Numbered from the stretch's first letter, positions 9,606 to 20,267 are shown. The stretch: 64,000 nucleotides of DNA from Litorilituus sediminis (GCF_004295665.1 NZ_CP034759.1:4030001-4094000), one strand, 5' to 3'. Translations and numbers: made by a program. Notes: generated by a model from the sequence alone, not told the origin.

Positions 9606-11042
9606 ATGCATAACCCGCTCAGCACCTTACAGGAAAATAGCTTGAGCAAAACTTTGCGTTTATTCTTTTTTATTCTTGTTCTTATTAGTTTATTTTCATG
9701 TGGGCAAAAAGATGAGCCGGCAAGTTTATCTCGTGTATTAGAAAGAGGTGTGATTCATGTTGGCACCTTATATGGTCCCACTAATTACTATGTAAAAGCT
9801 GATGGTTATGCCGGTTTTGAATATGAATTGGCAAAAAAATATGCTGATTCCATCAATGTGGAGTTACGTATTGTGCCAAGTTATAGCTTGGATGAGTTAT
9901 TTGTGAAGTTAAACCGAGGTGAAGTCGATGTGCTTGCCGCTGGTTTATCGGTTACCGATAAGCGATTAAAACGATTTCGCTTTGCGCCAAGTTATGAAAC
10001 GGTGAGTCAAAAGCTGGTTTATAAGCAAGGTAAAAAGCGGCCAAGAAAAGTAGCTGATTTAACCGGGAGTTTATTGGTGACTGCGGGTTCAAGTTATGTG
10101 GAAAATCTTGAAGAATTAAAACTGAGAAACCAGCATTTAACTTGGCAAGAAACCGCTGATTTTGATAATGAAGAACTGCTTGGCAAGGTATTGAGTGAAG
10201 AGATTGATTACACCATTATTGATAGCAACAGCTTGGCAGTTAATCGTCGTTATTTTCCTGAAATTAGCATAGGTTTTACCATAAAAAAACCTGAGCAGTT
10301 AGCTTGGGTGGTGAGTAAAAATGCTAAAGATGATATTTTAGCTAGCCTAGTTGAGTTTTTTGGTCAGGTGCATCACGACGGAACCTTGCTGGCGTTAGAT
10401 GAAAAGTATTATGGTCATATTGAAAGTTTTGATTATGTTGATACCAGAACTTTTATTAAAGCCGTAGAAAAAAAACTCCCCAAATACCAGCACCTCTTTG
10501 AGAAATACGCCCAAGATATTGATTGGCGCTTGCTTGCAGCGATAAGTTACCAAGAATCTCACTGGCGACCTCATGCTCGCTCACATACCGGTGTCAGAGG
10601 TATGATGATGTTAACTTTGGCAACCGCAAAACAAATGGGTATAAAAAGCCGATTAGATACTGAAGAAAGTATTCGCGGTGGTGCAAAGTACTTTAAACGT
10701 ATGATAGATAAGATCCCTGATCGTATTCCAAGACCGGATAGAATCTGGTTTGCCTTAGCCTCATATAATGTTGGTTTTGGTCATTTAAATGATGCCAGAA
10801 TTATTACCCAGCGCCAAGGTGGTGATCCTGATCGTTGGGTGGAAGTAAAATCGCGATTACCGTTATTACAACAAAAGAAATATTACAAGAATACTAAGTA
10901 CGGCTATGCTCGTGGAGAAGAGCCAGTTCGTTATGTAGAGAATATTCGACGTTACTATGATACCTTGACTTGGCTTGATAATAAGGCCAAAGAGCTTGAG
11001 ATACCAGAGCAGGTGATTGTACCTGAGCAAATCAGTGAATAG
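9606..11042 (+). CDS. mltF: Membrane-bound lytic murein transglycosylase F
   Basis: About 478 aa from the ATG at 9606; the frame is open further upstream from a TTG at 9543, but that would add an unlikely leader. Hydrophobic N-terminus with a lipobox-like LFSC (about residues 29-32), then an SBP_bac_3-like substrate-binding module ([19 protein letters not shown] ... [12 protein letters not shown]), then an SLT lytic transglycosylase domain with the catalytic Glu in [16 protein letters not shown] and [10 protein letters not shown]. It cleaves peptidoglycan at the inner face of the outer membrane. The purL-mltF-(tadA) neighbourhood matches E. coli. Confidence 0.93.
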   Translation: MHNPLSTLQENSLSKTLRLFFFILVLISLFSCGQKDEPASLSRVLERGVIHVGTLYGPTNYYVKADGYAGFEYELAKKYADSINVELRIVPSYSLDELFVKLNRGEVDVLAAGLSVTDKRLKRFRFAPSYETVSQKLVYKQGKKRPRKVADLTGSLLVTAGSSYVENLEELKLRNQHLTWQETADFDNEELLGKVLSEEIDYTIIDSNSLAVNRRYFPEISIGFTIKKPEQLAWVVSKNAKDDILASLVEFFGQVHHDGTLLALDEKYYGHIESFDYVDTRTFIKAVEKKLPKYQHLFEKYAQDIDWRLLAAISYQESHWRPHARSHTGVRGMMMLTLATAKQMGIKSRLDTEESIRGGAKYFKRMIDKIPDRIPRPDRIWFALASYNVGFGHLNDARIITQRQGGDPDRWVEVKSRLPLLQQKKYYKNTKYGYARGEEPVRYVENIRRYYDTLTWLDNKAKELEIPEQVIVPEQISE

Positions 11043-11074
11043 ATAAAAAATTCAATCGCCTTTTGATTTTTACT

Positions 11075-11108
11075 TTGTCATTAAACTGTCATGAAAGTTT
11101 TCAATAAT
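11075..11108 (+). promoter_or_regulatory. Predicted PhoB box and -10 upstream of the 48-codon ORF
   Basis: Two 11-bp direct units, TTGTCATTAAA (11075-11085) and CTGTCATGAAA (11086-11096), form an 18-bp Pho box (11075-11092) close to the CTGTCATAWAWCTGTCAY consensus. Exactly 10 bp later is AATAAT (11103-11108), a -10 hexamer with one mismatch. The same box-to-10 spacing occurs at the pstC promoter in this window and at E. coli phoA. Confidence 0.7.
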
Positions 11109-11162
11109 ACTGATGAACTTGCTACTTAATTAAGCAATTAACACATTATTTGAGAAGGTATT

Positions 11163-11309
11163 ATGAAACTAAAAAGACAATTACAAACAAGTCAGCGCAG
11201 AAAGCAACTTATCCGCCAACAACAAAAAATGATTAACAGAAGACAGTTTTATTTTAACCAAACTTTATCAGTTGTTGCTCGTCAAGTTGATGGTGCGGCG
11301 GTTAACTAG
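11163..11309 (+). CDS. Small basic protein, 48 aa, predicted PhoB-controlled
   Basis: ATG to TAG gives 48 residues: MKLKRQLQTSQRRKQLIRQQ, then QKMINRRQFYFNQTL and [13 protein letters not shown]. It has about eleven Lys/Arg and ten Gln, mostly in the first 28 residues, which look like an amphipathic basic helix; there is no signal peptide or membrane segment. A Shine-Dalgarno GAGAAGG (11152-11158) precedes the ATG. A Pho box with -10 lies about 55-90 bp upstream, so phosphate-starvation induction is inferred. The 3' end overlaps the convergent histidine kinase gene by 4 bp. I do not recognise the family; the basic composition suggests RNA, DNA or ribosome binding, which is speculative. Confidence 0.6.
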   Translation: MKLKRQLQTSQRRKQLIRQQQKMINRRQFYFNQTLSVVARQVDGAAVN

Positions 11310-14300
11310 TCATCAACTACCACGGCATTATTTTGCGTTAATTCTTTGCTAATTAAACAAGTTAGCGAACTAGAGCTAGCGTTTATTTGAATTAATAAAG
11401 GCGTTAGGGCTTGAAGATTATTCGCTTTTACTTGCTGCTCAAATGTTTTACTTAAATTGTGTAATTCAATCGCACTGATATTTGCTGCCATACCTTGAAT
11501 TTTATGACTTGCTTGCAGTAGTTGTTCTAAATTGCTCTGCTCAAGATTGTTCTGCTTAAGCGCATTATTCAGTACGCTTAACTGACTAGGTAATTCATCA
11601 ATAAATAATTTGAGTAATTGTTCAAGAATCACTTTATTATTGTTTAAGCGCTTAAGTAACGCTTCTTTTTTCCACACGCTTAATTTTTCTTCTTTTTCCC
11701 CTTTCTTCTCTTTGGCTGTTTTTGCTAACACTGTTGGCGTTTGCGTTTCTGGCATAGTTTCAGTTGCTTTGTTGTTTACCATTTCGCTTACTGAGGTTTT
11801 TTCATTATGCACTAGGTAATGAAGAAGCTTTTCTTTTAACTGTTCGGGCTCAATCGGCTTGGTCAAATAGTCTGTCATGCCGGCGTTGAGACATTTTTGT
11901 TTATCTCCCTTCATGGCATTTGCCGTCATAGCGATAATAATAATATCTTGATTCGCCTTTCCTGCATCGCCTTGCCTAATTGCTTTAGTTGTTTGGTAGC
12001 CATCCATATGCGGCATTTGGCAATCCATTAAAATAAGGTCATAAGGGGTATCAGCACAGGAAAGTTTTAGTGATTCAATCGCCTCGACACCATCGGCTGC
12101 GACATCAGGGGTTATGCCAAATTCAGCGAGTACATGTCGCGCTACCTCTTGATTGATACGATTATCTTCCACTAATAATAACCGACAGGACGCTAATTCT
12201 TTGGCATTGCTTGGTGTTGAATCAAAACCTTGCTCTATTGTGTTTTCTTGTTCGAGTTCTCTTAACAAGTGTTGTGTGATAATAGGTACAGCTTGAGTCT
12301 GATTCTTTTCTGCCAGTGTCAAAGCGATTGCTTTAAATATATCTTCGGTGGTTGTTGGTTTTGGAAAATAGGCACTAAAACCAAGGCTGGAAAAATAACT
12401 GGCATCGCCTCGAGATGCCATAGAGGTCATCATCACCAGTTTTAATTCTGCTAATTCAGGTTCTGCTTTAATACGTTTGGCCAGCTCAGCACCATCCATA
12501 CCAGGCATATTCATATCTAAAAAAGCGACTTTAAATGGTTGAGCATTTTGATTGTTTGCTGAGGCTGAATGTTTAAGTATATTTAACGCGGTAACGCCAC
12601 TGTCTGCTTCCGTTACGCTCGCACCCCAATGCTCTAACTGTTGCTTTAATACCAGGCGGTTGGTGGCATTGTCGTCAACAACTAACATGGCGATATTTTC
12701 AATATTTATATTAGGGATAACTTTTTTCGCCTGTTCACTGGTTTGTAATGCGATTGTAAAAGAAAAAGTAGAGCCTTGATTTAAGACACTAGTTACCTGA
12801 ATATCACCATGCATAAGCTGACATAATTGCTTTGATATGGCTAAGCCCAGGCCTGTGCCACCGTATTTGCGTGTGGTAGAAGCATCAACTTGGGTAAAGG
12901 AATCAAACAAGGTTGCTATTTTATCTTCAGGAATACCTATGCCAGTATCGCTAATAGCACAATGAAACGCTAAGTTACCCTTTGCGCCATAACCTTGTTT
13001 TTCTATTAGCTTGGCAGTAATGACTATTTCACCACGTTCGGTAAATTTAATCGCGTTACCTGTTAGGTTGGTTAATATTTGCCTTATGCGACCAGGATCG
13101 CCTTTAACATGGCTGTGTTTGATTTGGCTATTGTCTAAGATGATCTCAATGTTTTTTTCTTGGCTTTTTAGCGCCATTGATTCGGCAAAGTCACCAAGTA
13201 GCTTTCTTAAGTCAAAGTCGATAAATTCTAGCTCTAGTTTACCGGCCTCAACCTTAGAAAAGTCTAAGATATCGTTAACTAAATTAAGTAGCGCTTGAGC
13301 GCTGGAATTTGCAAGTTTCACTCTATGCATTTGTTCGTCACTTAGCTCATTACGCATAAGTAAACCTAGCATGCCAAGCACGCCATTCATTGGCGTGCGT
13401 ATTTCGTGACTCATACTCGCTAAAAATTCAGCTTTTACCCGAGCCGTTTCTTCTGCTAATTCTTTAGCGGCGATATGTTTTTGCTCAACTTCTTTTAGTT
13501 TTGTGATATTAAAATTGACGCCAATTACTTGTACTACATGACCTTGGCTATTAAGTTTGACTCTGGCATTGGCTTTAATAAACTTAGTTTGACCACTTGG
13601 GGTTACAATGCGAAATTCATGGTTGAAAAAGCCTTTTTCTTGAATAGCTTGCTCTATGGCTTGTGTCGCTGTGGCTAAATCGTCTGGATGTACAGCATTT
13701 TGCCAATCAGTAATGTTACCGGCAAAACTTTGTTTATTTGCTTCATAAATCTTGAACATCCATTTATCCCAAGTGAGCTTATCTTGTTTTAAGTCATACT
13801 GCCAAATACCTATATTTGCGGCATCGGTTGCTAGGCTGATCCGCTCATTGACTTCTAATAATGCCTTTTGGTTTTGTTCTTGCGCTATTTCTAGTTGAAT
13901 TTCTTTTGAAATGTCGCGAATAATCCCTGTGAAGATATAACCTTGATCGGTTTGCACTTTTGATACCGCTAAATGAATAGGGAACTCTTCACCTGATTTT
14001 TTAACCGCTGTGAGCTTTTGCCCTGTACCTATAATGTCAGTAAGGCCTGTTATGATAGCTTCTTTAATCGCGTTATCGTAGGTTGTCGCGTGTATTTTAG
14101 GTATTAATAAGGTGATGTTTTTCTCTAGGATTTCTTTTTCTTGATAACCGAAGATAGATTGCGCTGCTCGGTTGAACGACATTATTTTGCCTTGTTCATC
14201 AATAGTAATAAAGCCTTGTGCTGCATTATCAAAGATGGCTGTAATCTTATTTGCTGCTTCTTCAGCGAGTAGCGCAGAGTGTTCTTGTTCATGCAAAGCC

Positions 14301-15595
14301 AGTTGTATTTCAATTAATAAATTATGAAAGCTACGCGCTAATACCCCAATTTCTGTGCAGCTATTGGTCGGCAGTTTGGAAAGCGCTTTGCCACTTTCAT
14401 AGTTTTCCAGGCTCTTAGCGATAGTTTTTAGTGGTTTGGCAATACGTTTTGCGGCAAAAACAGCAAGCGCCAAAGACAGTAAAGCCATAACGCTGCCTAA
14501 AAGTAGACTGCGATTTTTAAATGAAGATAATGTTTGCTCAATAACATCGGTTTGCTTTAATACTAATAGGTTTAAGTAGTGCTCATTACCTAATTCAGTA
14601 AAGGTCAGCTGTTTAAAGTGACCTAGGTATTGCTTATTGCCTTTAGATACTTCTGATAAGCTTTTATCCGTAAGCTTAGTTGTGATGGCTTCGCCAAGTT
14701 GAGGGAACTCATCTTGCATTAAGTAAGGTTTGCCAAGATCAAAGCCAAAACGTTTATCTTTTTCTGGATGAAAAACAAAGTCGCCTCGTTCATTAGCTAA
14801 ATAAAATGATAGTTCTCTTAGTTCATGTTGATTAAGTTGCTCAATAAACTCGCCAAAATTAATATTAATGATGATAAAACCAAAGACTCGCTCTGTACTT
14901 GGGTGGTAGATGGGCGTTGCTGTTCTTAATACCGCTTTATGCGGTATTTCAACCTTGCCATAATTTCGAGCTAATTCAATTTTTGAGAAAAATACCTGAC
15001 CAAGAGCTTTTTCAATAGCTTGGCTAAAGTAGGGCCGGTGAGACTTTGCTTGTAGCTTTCTGTTAGGCACTGCGCTTACTTGCTGATTACTTTCAAAACT
15101 TCTGACATTAACCAGTTCTAGGCCATTATTTTCTACTCCTATGTAACGAATTTGGTAATAAAACGGTTTGTTTTGCACAAACTTGGTAAAAATCTGCTCT
15201 AAGCGATTTTTCCATAATTGATAATTTAAGGTGTCGTTTTGCTCCGTAGCATTGAGTAAGCCCATGATAGGCGGTGTGCCGCTAAGAAATAGCGTATCAG
15301 AGTATGCTTGGGTGTATAGCTGGTCTATGATGGGTTTAACTAAGTTTACTTCTTCTGCCAGCTCATTACTGGTTTGTTTAGCTAATACTCTTTGCGTTTC
15401 AAAGTAAAAGAAAAAGCTGACGATAGCCGCGATAGAAATGGATAAAATAAAAGCGGCGACTGGAATTTGCAAACCAATAGAAAATTGAGTTTTTTCAATA
15501 GGGAGGAGCTTTTCTTTTAGCTCTTGTTGTTGCCTTGTATGCGAACTTTCCCTTTGGCTAGCTGATTTAGTGTTATTGGCTGAGTCATCAGACAT
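11306..15595 (-). CDS. Hybrid sensor histidine kinase with two PAS, two receiver and one Hpt domain
   Basis: 1429 aa. Order of parts: TM about 42-65; extracytoplasmic Cache-like sensor about 70-355; TM about 360-382; HAMP about 383-435; PAS about 445-565 and PAS about 590-705; HisKA with His730 in [12 protein letters not shown]; HATPase about 835-950 with GNAIKFT, DTGIGIP and GGTGLGL; receiver 1 about 970-1095 (Asp1027, Lys in YFPKP); receiver 2 about 1138-1262 (Asp1191, Lys in YLTKP); Hpt about 1308-1420 with His1364 in [10 protein letters not shown] complete phosphorelay in one chain, BarA/TorS-like in plan. It lies between mltF and tadA, which are adjacent in E. coli. No cognate response regulator is nearby, so the ligand and output are unknown. 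Confidence 0.9.
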   Translation of the reverse strand: MSDDSANNTKSASQRESSHTRQQQELKEKLLPIEKTQFSIGLQIPVAAFILSISIAAIVSFFFYFETQRVLAKQTSNELAEEVNLVKPIIDQLYTQAYSDTLFLSGTPPIMGLLNATEQNDTLNYQLWKNRLEQIFTKFVQNKPFYYQIRYIGVENNGLELVNVRSFESNQQVSAVPNRKLQAKSHRPYFSQAIEKALGQVFFSKIELARNYGKVEIPHKAVLRTATPIYHPSTERVFGFIIININFGEFIEQLNQHELRELSFYLANERGDFVFHPEKDKRFGFDLGKPYLMQDEFPQLGEAITTKLTDKSLSEVSKGNKQYLGHFKQLTFTELGNEHYLNLLVLKQTDVIEQTLSSFKNRSLLLGSVMALLSLALAVFAAKRIAKPLKTIAKSLENYESGKALSKLPTNSCTEIGVLARSFHNLLIEIQLALHEQEHSALLAEEAANKITAIFDNAAQGFITIDEQGKIMSFNRAAQSIFGYQEKEILEKNITLLIPKIHATTYDNAIKEAIITGLTDIIGTGQKLTAVKKSGEEFPIHLAVSKVQTDQGYIFTGIIRDISKEIQLEIAQEQNQKALLEVNERISLATDAANIGIWQYDLKQDKLTWDKWMFKIYEANKQSFAGNITDWQNAVHPDDLATATQAIEQAIQEKGFFNHEFRIVTPSGQTKFIKANARVKLNSQGHVVQVIGVNFNITKLKEVEQKHIAAKELAEETARVKAEFLASMSHEIRTPMNGVLGMLGLLMRNELSDEQMHRVKLANSSAQALLNLVNDILDFSKVEAGKLELEFIDFDLRKLLGDFAESMALKSQEKNIEIILDNSQIKHSHVKGDPGRIRQILTNLTGNAIKFTERGEIVITAKLIEKQGYGAKGNLAFHCAISDTGIGIPEDKIATLFDSFTQVDASTTRKYGGTGLGLAISKQLCQLMHGDIQVTSVLNQGSTFSFTIALQTSEQAKKVIPNINIENIAMLVVDDNATNRLVLKQQLEHWGASVTEADSGVTALNILKHSASANNQNAQPFKVAFLDMNMPGMDGAELAKRIKAEPELAELKLVMMTSMASRGDASYFSSLGFSAYFPKPTTTEDIFKAIALTLAEKNQTQAVPIITQHLLRELEQENTIEQGFDSTPSNAKELASCRLLLVEDNRINQEVARHVLAEFGITPDVAADGVEAIESLKLSCADTPYDLILMDCQMPHMDGYQTTKAIRQGDAGKANQDIIIIAMTANAMKGDKQKCLNAGMTDYLTKPIEPEQLKEKLLHYLVHNEKTSVSEMVNNKATETMPETQTPTVLAKTAKEKKGEKEEKLSVWKKEALLKRLNNNKVILEQLLKLFIDELPSQLSVLNNALKQNNLEQSNLEQLLQASHKIQGMAANISAIELHNLSKTFEQQVKANNLQALTPLLIQINASSSSLTCLISKELTQNNAVVVDD

Positions 15596-15735
15596 AGTAT
15601 CCCTTCTTGACGATGTACTTTATTGTCAGCATAAAACTGACAGCATAGAAACTATTATTTAACATAGCACAAGGGAGGTGAAACAACACTTAATCTATAT
15701 TGTTCACAGTTATTCAATTAACTGTAGTACTTGAA

Positions 15736-16275
15736 TTAACTAGTTGAGTTATCTTTAGCTTGCTTTTTCAACGCTTTTTTCTCTTCACGTCTACGCTTGA
15801 AAAACGCTGATAGCATATGGCTGCATTCATCTGCTAATACGCCGCTAGTCACATCTATTTGATGATTAAGCTGTGAGTTAGCTACTAAATTAAAGCTGCT
15901 GCCGGCAGCACCTGTTTTAAAATCAGCGCTGGCGTAAACCAAACGTTTTATTCTGCTGTGTACCAGTAAGCCTGCACACATAGGGCAGGGCTCTAGCGTG
16001 ACATATAATGTGCAATCAAGCAGGCGGTAATTGTTAAGCTGTTTACCTGCCTCTCTTATGGCAATCATTTCAGCATGAGCAGATGGATCATTTAAGGTGA
16101 TGGATTGGTTATAGCCTTCAGCGATAATGTTATTGTTATAAACCACTACAGCGCCAACCGGGATTTCACCATAGCTTTCAGCTACCTGAGCTAACTCAAA
16201 GGCGCGCTGCATAAAGGCTTTATCTGCTGATAATTGACATTGCTTGTGGATATCTTGCTGCTTTAGTTCACTCAT
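15736..16275 (-). CDS. tadA: tRNA-specific adenosine deaminase
   Basis: 179 aa from the ATG at 16273-16275, which overlaps the hemW stop as ATGA (translational coupling). The open frame runs further up to 16332, but that would bury the start in hemW. Zinc-site motifs: His67-Ala-Glu69 in SAHAEM and PCPMC (Cys97, Cys100). It converts the wobble adenosine 34 of tRNA-Arg(ACG) to inosine. The basic C-terminal tail (FKRRREEKKALKKQAK) is typical. Last gene of the minus-strand yggS-to-tadA run. Confidence 0.93.
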   Translation of the reverse strand: MSELKQQDIHKQCQLSADKAFMQRAFELAQVAESYGEIPVGAVVVYNNNIIAEGYNQSITLNDPSAHAEMIAIREAGKQLNNYRLLDCTLYVTLEPCPMCAGLLVHSRIKRLVYASADFKTGAAGSSFNLVANSQLNHQIDVTSGVLADECSHMLSAFFKRRREEKKALKKQAKDNSTS

Positions 16276-17420
16276 AAAAATAACTCGAGTAAGTCGTTTA
16301 GATACCTGTGACCTAGGGTGGTAATTTGCCACTGTTGATTACTGTTTGTGATGAGCTTTTTATCTTGTGCTTGCTTAAGTTGGCTTAAAACCGTTTTACT
16401 TGCTAAGCCTGTTCTTTGTTCAAAATCATCGAGCGTAAACGGTGAAAACAATCGCAAGCGGTTCATCATATATTCAAACGGTAATTCATCAGCTGTTACT
16501 GTGGTTAAATGATCTAAATGAGGGCGACTGGTGTCAAGGTAGCCCTTGGGATGTTTAACTTTTACAGTGCGATAAATTTCCTTGCTTAGTGTATCGGTAA
16601 TTTTACCATGGGCACCACAACCTATGCCTAAGTAGTCGCCAAATTGCCAATAGTTTAAGTTATGTTGGCATTGTTTATCTGCTTTGCTAAAGGCTGAAAT
16701 CTCGTATTGTTTATAGCCCGCGTCACTGAGAAGCTGAAAACCTTTATCTTGAATGTCCCATAATACTTCATCCTGTGGCAGCTTTGGTGGCTTGGAGTGA
16801 AATGCAGTATTAGGTTCAATGGTTAATTGATACCAAGAGAGGTGATCGGGCGCTAAGCGAATCGCTGTTTTTAAATCATCTAGGGCATTGTCTAATGATT
16901 GATTTGGCAGGCCATGCATTAAATCAAGGTTGAAGCTCTTTATACCTGCTGTTTTAGCAAGTTGTGCGGCTTTAATGGCTTGTTGGCTGTCATGAATTCG
17001 GCCAAGTTTGATGAGCTTGTCTGATTCAAATGATTGCACGCCAATAGATAAACGTGAAATCCCTGCTTGGGCAAAACCTGTAAACTTATCACTTTCTACC
17101 GTGCCAGGGTTTGCTTCTAAGGTAATTTCAATATCACTATGATGTTCAAATCGCTGTAGAACTTGGCTGAGTAATTTCTCAATTGCTTGAGGAGAAAATA
17201 AGCTCGGAGTACCGCCGCCAATAAAAATTGAATGCAGATGACGGTTATTTAATTGAAAACGTTCAATATCACTATCGAGATCTTTAATTAATTCATTAAC
17301 ATAATTAACTTCATCCATAGTGTTTTTGATGGCATGTGAATTAAAGTCACAATAGGGACATTTTTGTACACACCAAGGAATATGGATGTAAAGAGAAAGG
17401 GGGGGATTAATTAATTGCAT
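16272..17420 (-). CDS. hemW: HemW, radical SAM heme chaperone
   Basis: 382 aa. The radical-SAM cluster is Cys17-x3-Cys21-x2-Cys24 in WCVQKCPYCDF, followed by FIGGGTPSLF, the ANPGTVE block and GVQSF. Having CxxxCxxCxF with a short N-terminus before it marks HemW (YggW) rather than true coproporphyrinogen III oxidase HemN. It donates heme to respiratory enzymes in E. coli and Lactococcus studies. The gene starts 14 bp after rdgB and overlaps tadA by 4 bp. Confidence 0.92.
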   Translation of the reverse strand: MQLINPPLSLYIHIPWCVQKCPYCDFNSHAIKNTMDEVNYVNELIKDLDSDIERFQLNNRHLHSIFIGGGTPSLFSPQAIEKLLSQVLQRFEHHSDIEITLEANPGTVESDKFTGFAQAGISRLSIGVQSFESDKLIKLGRIHDSQQAIKAAQLAKTAGIKSFNLDLMHGLPNQSLDNALDDLKTAIRLAPDHLSWYQLTIEPNTAFHSKPPKLPQDEVLWDIQDKGFQLLSDAGYKQYEISAFSKADKQCQHNLNYWQFGDYLGIGCGAHGKITDTLSKEIYRTVKVKHPKGYLDTSRPHLDHLTTVTADELPFEYMMNRLRLFSPFTLDDFEQRTGLASKTVLSQLKQAQDKKLITNSNQQWQITTLGHRYLNDLLELFL

Positions 17421-17434
17421 GCTTGTAGGCTAAC

Positions 17435-18052
17435 TTACTCTGCTAACGTGGTATTACTTAACGCTTCGACCAGCTGAGCCAATGCTTTACCACGATGACT
17501 TAATTTGTTTTTTATCTCTCTTGGTAACTGTGCAGAAGTTTGTTGCAGCGCTTCTTGCCAAAATACCGGGTCGTAACCAAAGCCTTGTTCACCCATTTTT
17601 TCTTTCGTTATGCTGCCATGCCAGATGCCATGACATATGATAGGTGTTGGGTCTTGATGATGCTTCATATACACTAAAACACAGTGGAAACGGGCAGTGC
17701 GTTTTGCTTCTTCTACCTCAGCGAGTGCACAGAGTAGCTTATTGGTGTTATCGTCATCTGTTACTTTGCCTGAGACAATGTCACTGGCATAACGCGCTGA
17801 ATAAACGCCAGGGGCGCCATTAAGGGCATCTACTTCAAGGCCTGAGTCATCCGCGATTGCAGGTAACCCCGTTATTTTTGCCGCGTGCCTTGCTTTAATT
17901 ATGGCATTCTCAACAAAGGTCGTTCCTGTTTCTGCAACATCAGGAACATTGTAATCACTTTGTGGAACGATAGTGATATTGTGCTCTGCAAGCAAAGCAG
18001 ATAACTCGGCTACTTTGCCTTGATTACCTGTGGCTAAGACGACTTTGGACAT
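17435..18052 (-). CDS. rdgB: XTP/dITP diphosphatase (non-canonical purine NTP pyrophosphatase)
   Basis: 205 aa from the ATG at 18050-18052, preceded by AAGG. The frame is open upstream to 18151, but that extension would run through a terminator. Motifs: MSKVVLATGNQGKVAEL (N-terminal substrate loop), ADDSGLEVDALNGAPGVYSARYA, GFGYDPVFW and LSHRGKAL. It hydrolyses dITP, XTP and related bases to keep them out of DNA. Order rdgB-hemW is conserved across gammaproteobacteria. Confidence 0.94.
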   Translation of the reverse strand: MSKVVLATGNQGKVAELSALLAEHNITIVPQSDYNVPDVAETGTTFVENAIIKARHAAKITGLPAIADDSGLEVDALNGAPGVYSARYASDIVSGKVTDDDNTNKLLCALAEVEEAKRTARFHCVLVYMKHHQDPTPIICHGIWHGSITKEKMGEQGFGYDPVFWQEALQQTSAQLPREIKNKLSHRGKALAQLVEALSNTTLAE

Positions 18053-18114
18053 GAATTTACACTTACCTTGATTAGTTTGGCGCAATGATAACTTACTTCG
18101 AGCTGAGTAAAAAT

Positions 18115-18143
18115 GAAAAAAGAGCTCAAAAGGCTCTTTTTTC
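18115..18143 (-). terminator. Rho-independent terminator after the DUF4426 gene
   Basis: 11-bp stem (18115-18125 with 18133-18143), 7-nt loop, with six T as part of the downstream arm on the minus strand. It is 30 bp after the DUF4426 stop and separates it from rdgB, so rdgB-hemW-tadA probably have their own promoter. Confidence 0.8.
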
Positions 18144-18172
18144 CGTGTCACGAATGTAGACGATGGTGTCAG

Positions 18173-18610
18173 TTAATCAACATAGAATGTTTGAGAAAAC
18201 TTCAGTTGCTGCTGCTCTTTGCCATCATTAATGGTTAAATTAAAATGTACTGTTTCTTCATTGTTGTAGCTAATTTGTGCTAGATAATAAATTGCGCTGC
18301 CTTCTTTGACTTCTTTAAATTCAAGCGGCTTCATTTGACCAAGGTTATTTTTTGCCGTACCTGTAATACTTACCGATTTAGCTGGCGTACCTGATTTACT
18401 ATTATCAAGTACTGAAATATTCACTAGGCCATTATATCTGCTGCGGGTAATGCCATACACTTTAGCAATTTCTGGAGTGAAAAAAGTGGAGCCAATAGCC
18501 ATATAATGAACATTCATTGAACCTAACTTTTTCATGTTTTCAGCGTTGACAGTGCTCAGAAGCAACAGACTAACAAATAAGGTCAGGCAAGCTTTCATTA
18601 AAACTTTCAT
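18173..18610 (-). CDS. Exported DUF4426 protein
   Basis: 145 aa with a Sec signal peptide (residues 1-23, ending STVNAEN), so periplasmic. The mature part begins MKKLGSMNVHYMAIGSTFFTPEIAKVYGITRSRYNGLVNISVLD, characteristic of the DUF4426 family that is usually encoded between yggT and rdgB in Alteromonadales and Vibrio-like genomes. The predicted beta-sandwich has no catalytic motif I recognise. Function unknown. Confidence 0.82.
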   Translation of the reverse strand: MKVLMKACLTLFVSLLLLSTVNAENMKKLGSMNVHYMAIGSTFFTPEIAKVYGITRSRYNGLVNISVLDNSKSGTPAKSVSITGTAKNNLGQMKPLEFKEVKEGSAIYYLAQISYNNEETVHFNLTINDGKEQQQLKFSQTFYVD

Positions 18611-18733
18611 GGTGCTCTCCTTGTTAACTTGGTGTCAGACTATTCCAACGTCTTTTAAGTATAGAACAGTCTTAAAAAAATTGATGAAATTATACCGGCC
18701 TAATTCACTTATGTTGACTTAAGCCGCTATCGA

Positions 18734-19279
18734 TTAAAGTGATGCCCAGTAAGGCAATGAACCAGAAAGTAAGATATTGATTACATTCATAATTAAAAAT
18801 GCAACAATTAAAGATAAATCTAAACCGCCTATATTAGGGATCACCGCGCGAATAGGGCGTAAGAATGGCTCAGTAAGTTGATGGAAAATCATCAAAGTAG
18901 CATTGTAACCTTGTACAACCCAACTCATTATCGCCATAACGATCATAATGACGAACAGTAAGAAGCCTGCTTGTTTTACGAAAACTAGTAAACCGATATA
19001 AAGCGCCAATACACCTAAGTTTTCACCTGCTAATGCCGCGATAACAACAAACTTTAATGTCGCTACAGCATAAGCCAATAATAGTGTGGCTAAATCTAAG
19101 CCGCCTAAGCCGGGAATAATGCGTCTTAATGGCACAACTAAAGGATTACTTACCTTGACGATAAACTGGCTAAGTGGGTTGTAAAAGTCAGCTTTTACCC
19201 ATTGTAGCCATATTCTCATGATTAAAATCATTAATAAGGCATCAAAAGCGAATCTAAGCAAATAAATAATTGCTTCCAT
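18734..19279 (-). CDS. yggT: YggT-family inner-membrane protein
   Basis: 181 aa with two copies of the YGGT module, each a pair of membrane helices followed by a PLxxxxRxxIPxxGGLDL motif: NPLVVPLRRIIPGLGGLDL and EPFLRPIRAVIPNIGGLDL. An integral inner-membrane protein. E. coli YggT has been linked to osmotic/K+ handling; plastid homologues act in cytochrome b6 assembly and nucleoid distribution. Located between proC and the DUF4426 gene, the usual order. Confidence 0.9.
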   Translation of the reverse strand: MEAIIYLLRFAFDALLMILIMRIWLQWVKADFYNPLSQFIVKVSNPLVVPLRRIIPGLGGLDLATLLLAYAVATLKFVVIAALAGENLGVLALYIGLLVFVKQAGFLLFVIMIVMAIMSWVVQGYNATLMIFHQLTEPFLRPIRAVIPNIGGLDLSLIVAFLIMNVINILLSGSLPYWASL

Positions 19280-19397
19280 AGTGTTGTTTTCTCCGAAAAA
19301 TAATTGCTAACAGCACAATTTGTTAGCTCTAGCATAATGAAAAAGACCATTAAAGGCTATGGTAAAGTTTGTAACTGTTGATGTTACTAAGCTCAAG

Positions 19398-20222
19398 TTA
19401 ATTATTATTTTTAGCCATCTCTTGTGCTCGGTTAAATGCTGCCGTCATCGCGCCTGAAACGATTTGCTCTAAACCATTTTCTCTAAACTGCTCTAAAGCT
19501 GCAAAGGTGGTGCCGCCTTTTGAGGTTACATTTTCACGTAATTGGCTAATATCAATATTGTTGTGAGCCACCATTTGTGCAGCACCAAGCGCTGTTTGTT
19601 GTACTAGCATACGGCTTTCTTCACCTGAAAAACCAAATGCTAAGGCTTGTTTTTGCATCGCTTCCATAAATAAGAAAAAGTATGCCGGGCCTGAGCCTGC
19701 TACTGCTGTTATGGCATCAATTTTTGTTTCCGAGGTTAACCAAATAACTTCACCTACAGCTTTCATTAGTTTATCGGCTGCTGATTTTTGTGCTGCGTTC
19801 ACTTCAAGGGAAGCAAATAGTCCACTCATACCTAAGCCTAATTGCGAAGGGGTATTTGGCATAACGCGAACAACGCCGGCCTGGCAAGCTAATGCCTGTT
19901 GAATTTGTGCTACGGTAATGCCGGCTGCAACAGAAATGATGAGTTTATTTTGAATATTATTAACTTGGCTTAGCTGGGTACATACGGTATTAATAAAGTG
20001 TGGTTTTACTGCCAGTACTATAATATCAGCAAACTCAGCGGCTTTTACGTTATCATCAGTTTGCCCAATACCAAACTCATTGGCTAGGGCAAGTCGCTTT
20101 TCTGCTGATGGATTGGCTACCATAATGCTTTCTGGCTTGCTGCCTGAATTAATAAGACCTATGCTAATTGCTTTAGCCATGTTGCCTGCGCCAATGAAGG
20201 CTACCTTGGTTAAACTGTTCAT
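19398..20222 (-). CDS. proC: Pyrroline-5-carboxylate reductase
   Basis: 274 aa from the ATG at 20220-20222 (MNSLTKVAFIGAGNMAKAI). An alternative start at 20264 adds 14 residues outside the family fold and sits only 3 bp from the yggS stop. N-terminal Rossmann GxGxMA motif for NAD(P)H; AVKPH and VRVMPNTPSQLGLGMSG; the C-terminal dimer/active-site block AVAGSGPAYFFLFMEAM and VTSKGGTT. It catalyses the last step of proline synthesis. Co-transcribed with yggS. Confidence 0.94.
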   Translation of the reverse strand: MNSLTKVAFIGAGNMAKAISIGLINSGSKPESIMVANPSAEKRLALANEFGIGQTDDNVKAAEFADIIVLAVKPHFINTVCTQLSQVNNIQNKLIISVAAGITVAQIQQALACQAGVVRVMPNTPSQLGLGMSGLFASLEVNAAQKSAADKLMKAVGEVIWLTSETKIDAITAVAGSGPAYFFLFMEAMQKQALAFGFSGEESRMLVQQTALGAAQMVAHNNIDISQLRENVTSKGGTTFAALEQFRENGLEQIVSGAMTAAFNRAQEMAKNNN

Positions 20223-20267
20223 GTTGTTATTCTCAATAATTAAGTTGTTTTCTGTTGTTTTCATTGC

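Noticed and set aside
15624-15642. Pho box or operator before the hybrid kinase (TGTCAG ... CTGACA).
   Set aside because: It is an inverted repeat with a 7-bp spacer, not the direct repeat of a Pho box, and six-base arms are expected by chance in this much sequence.
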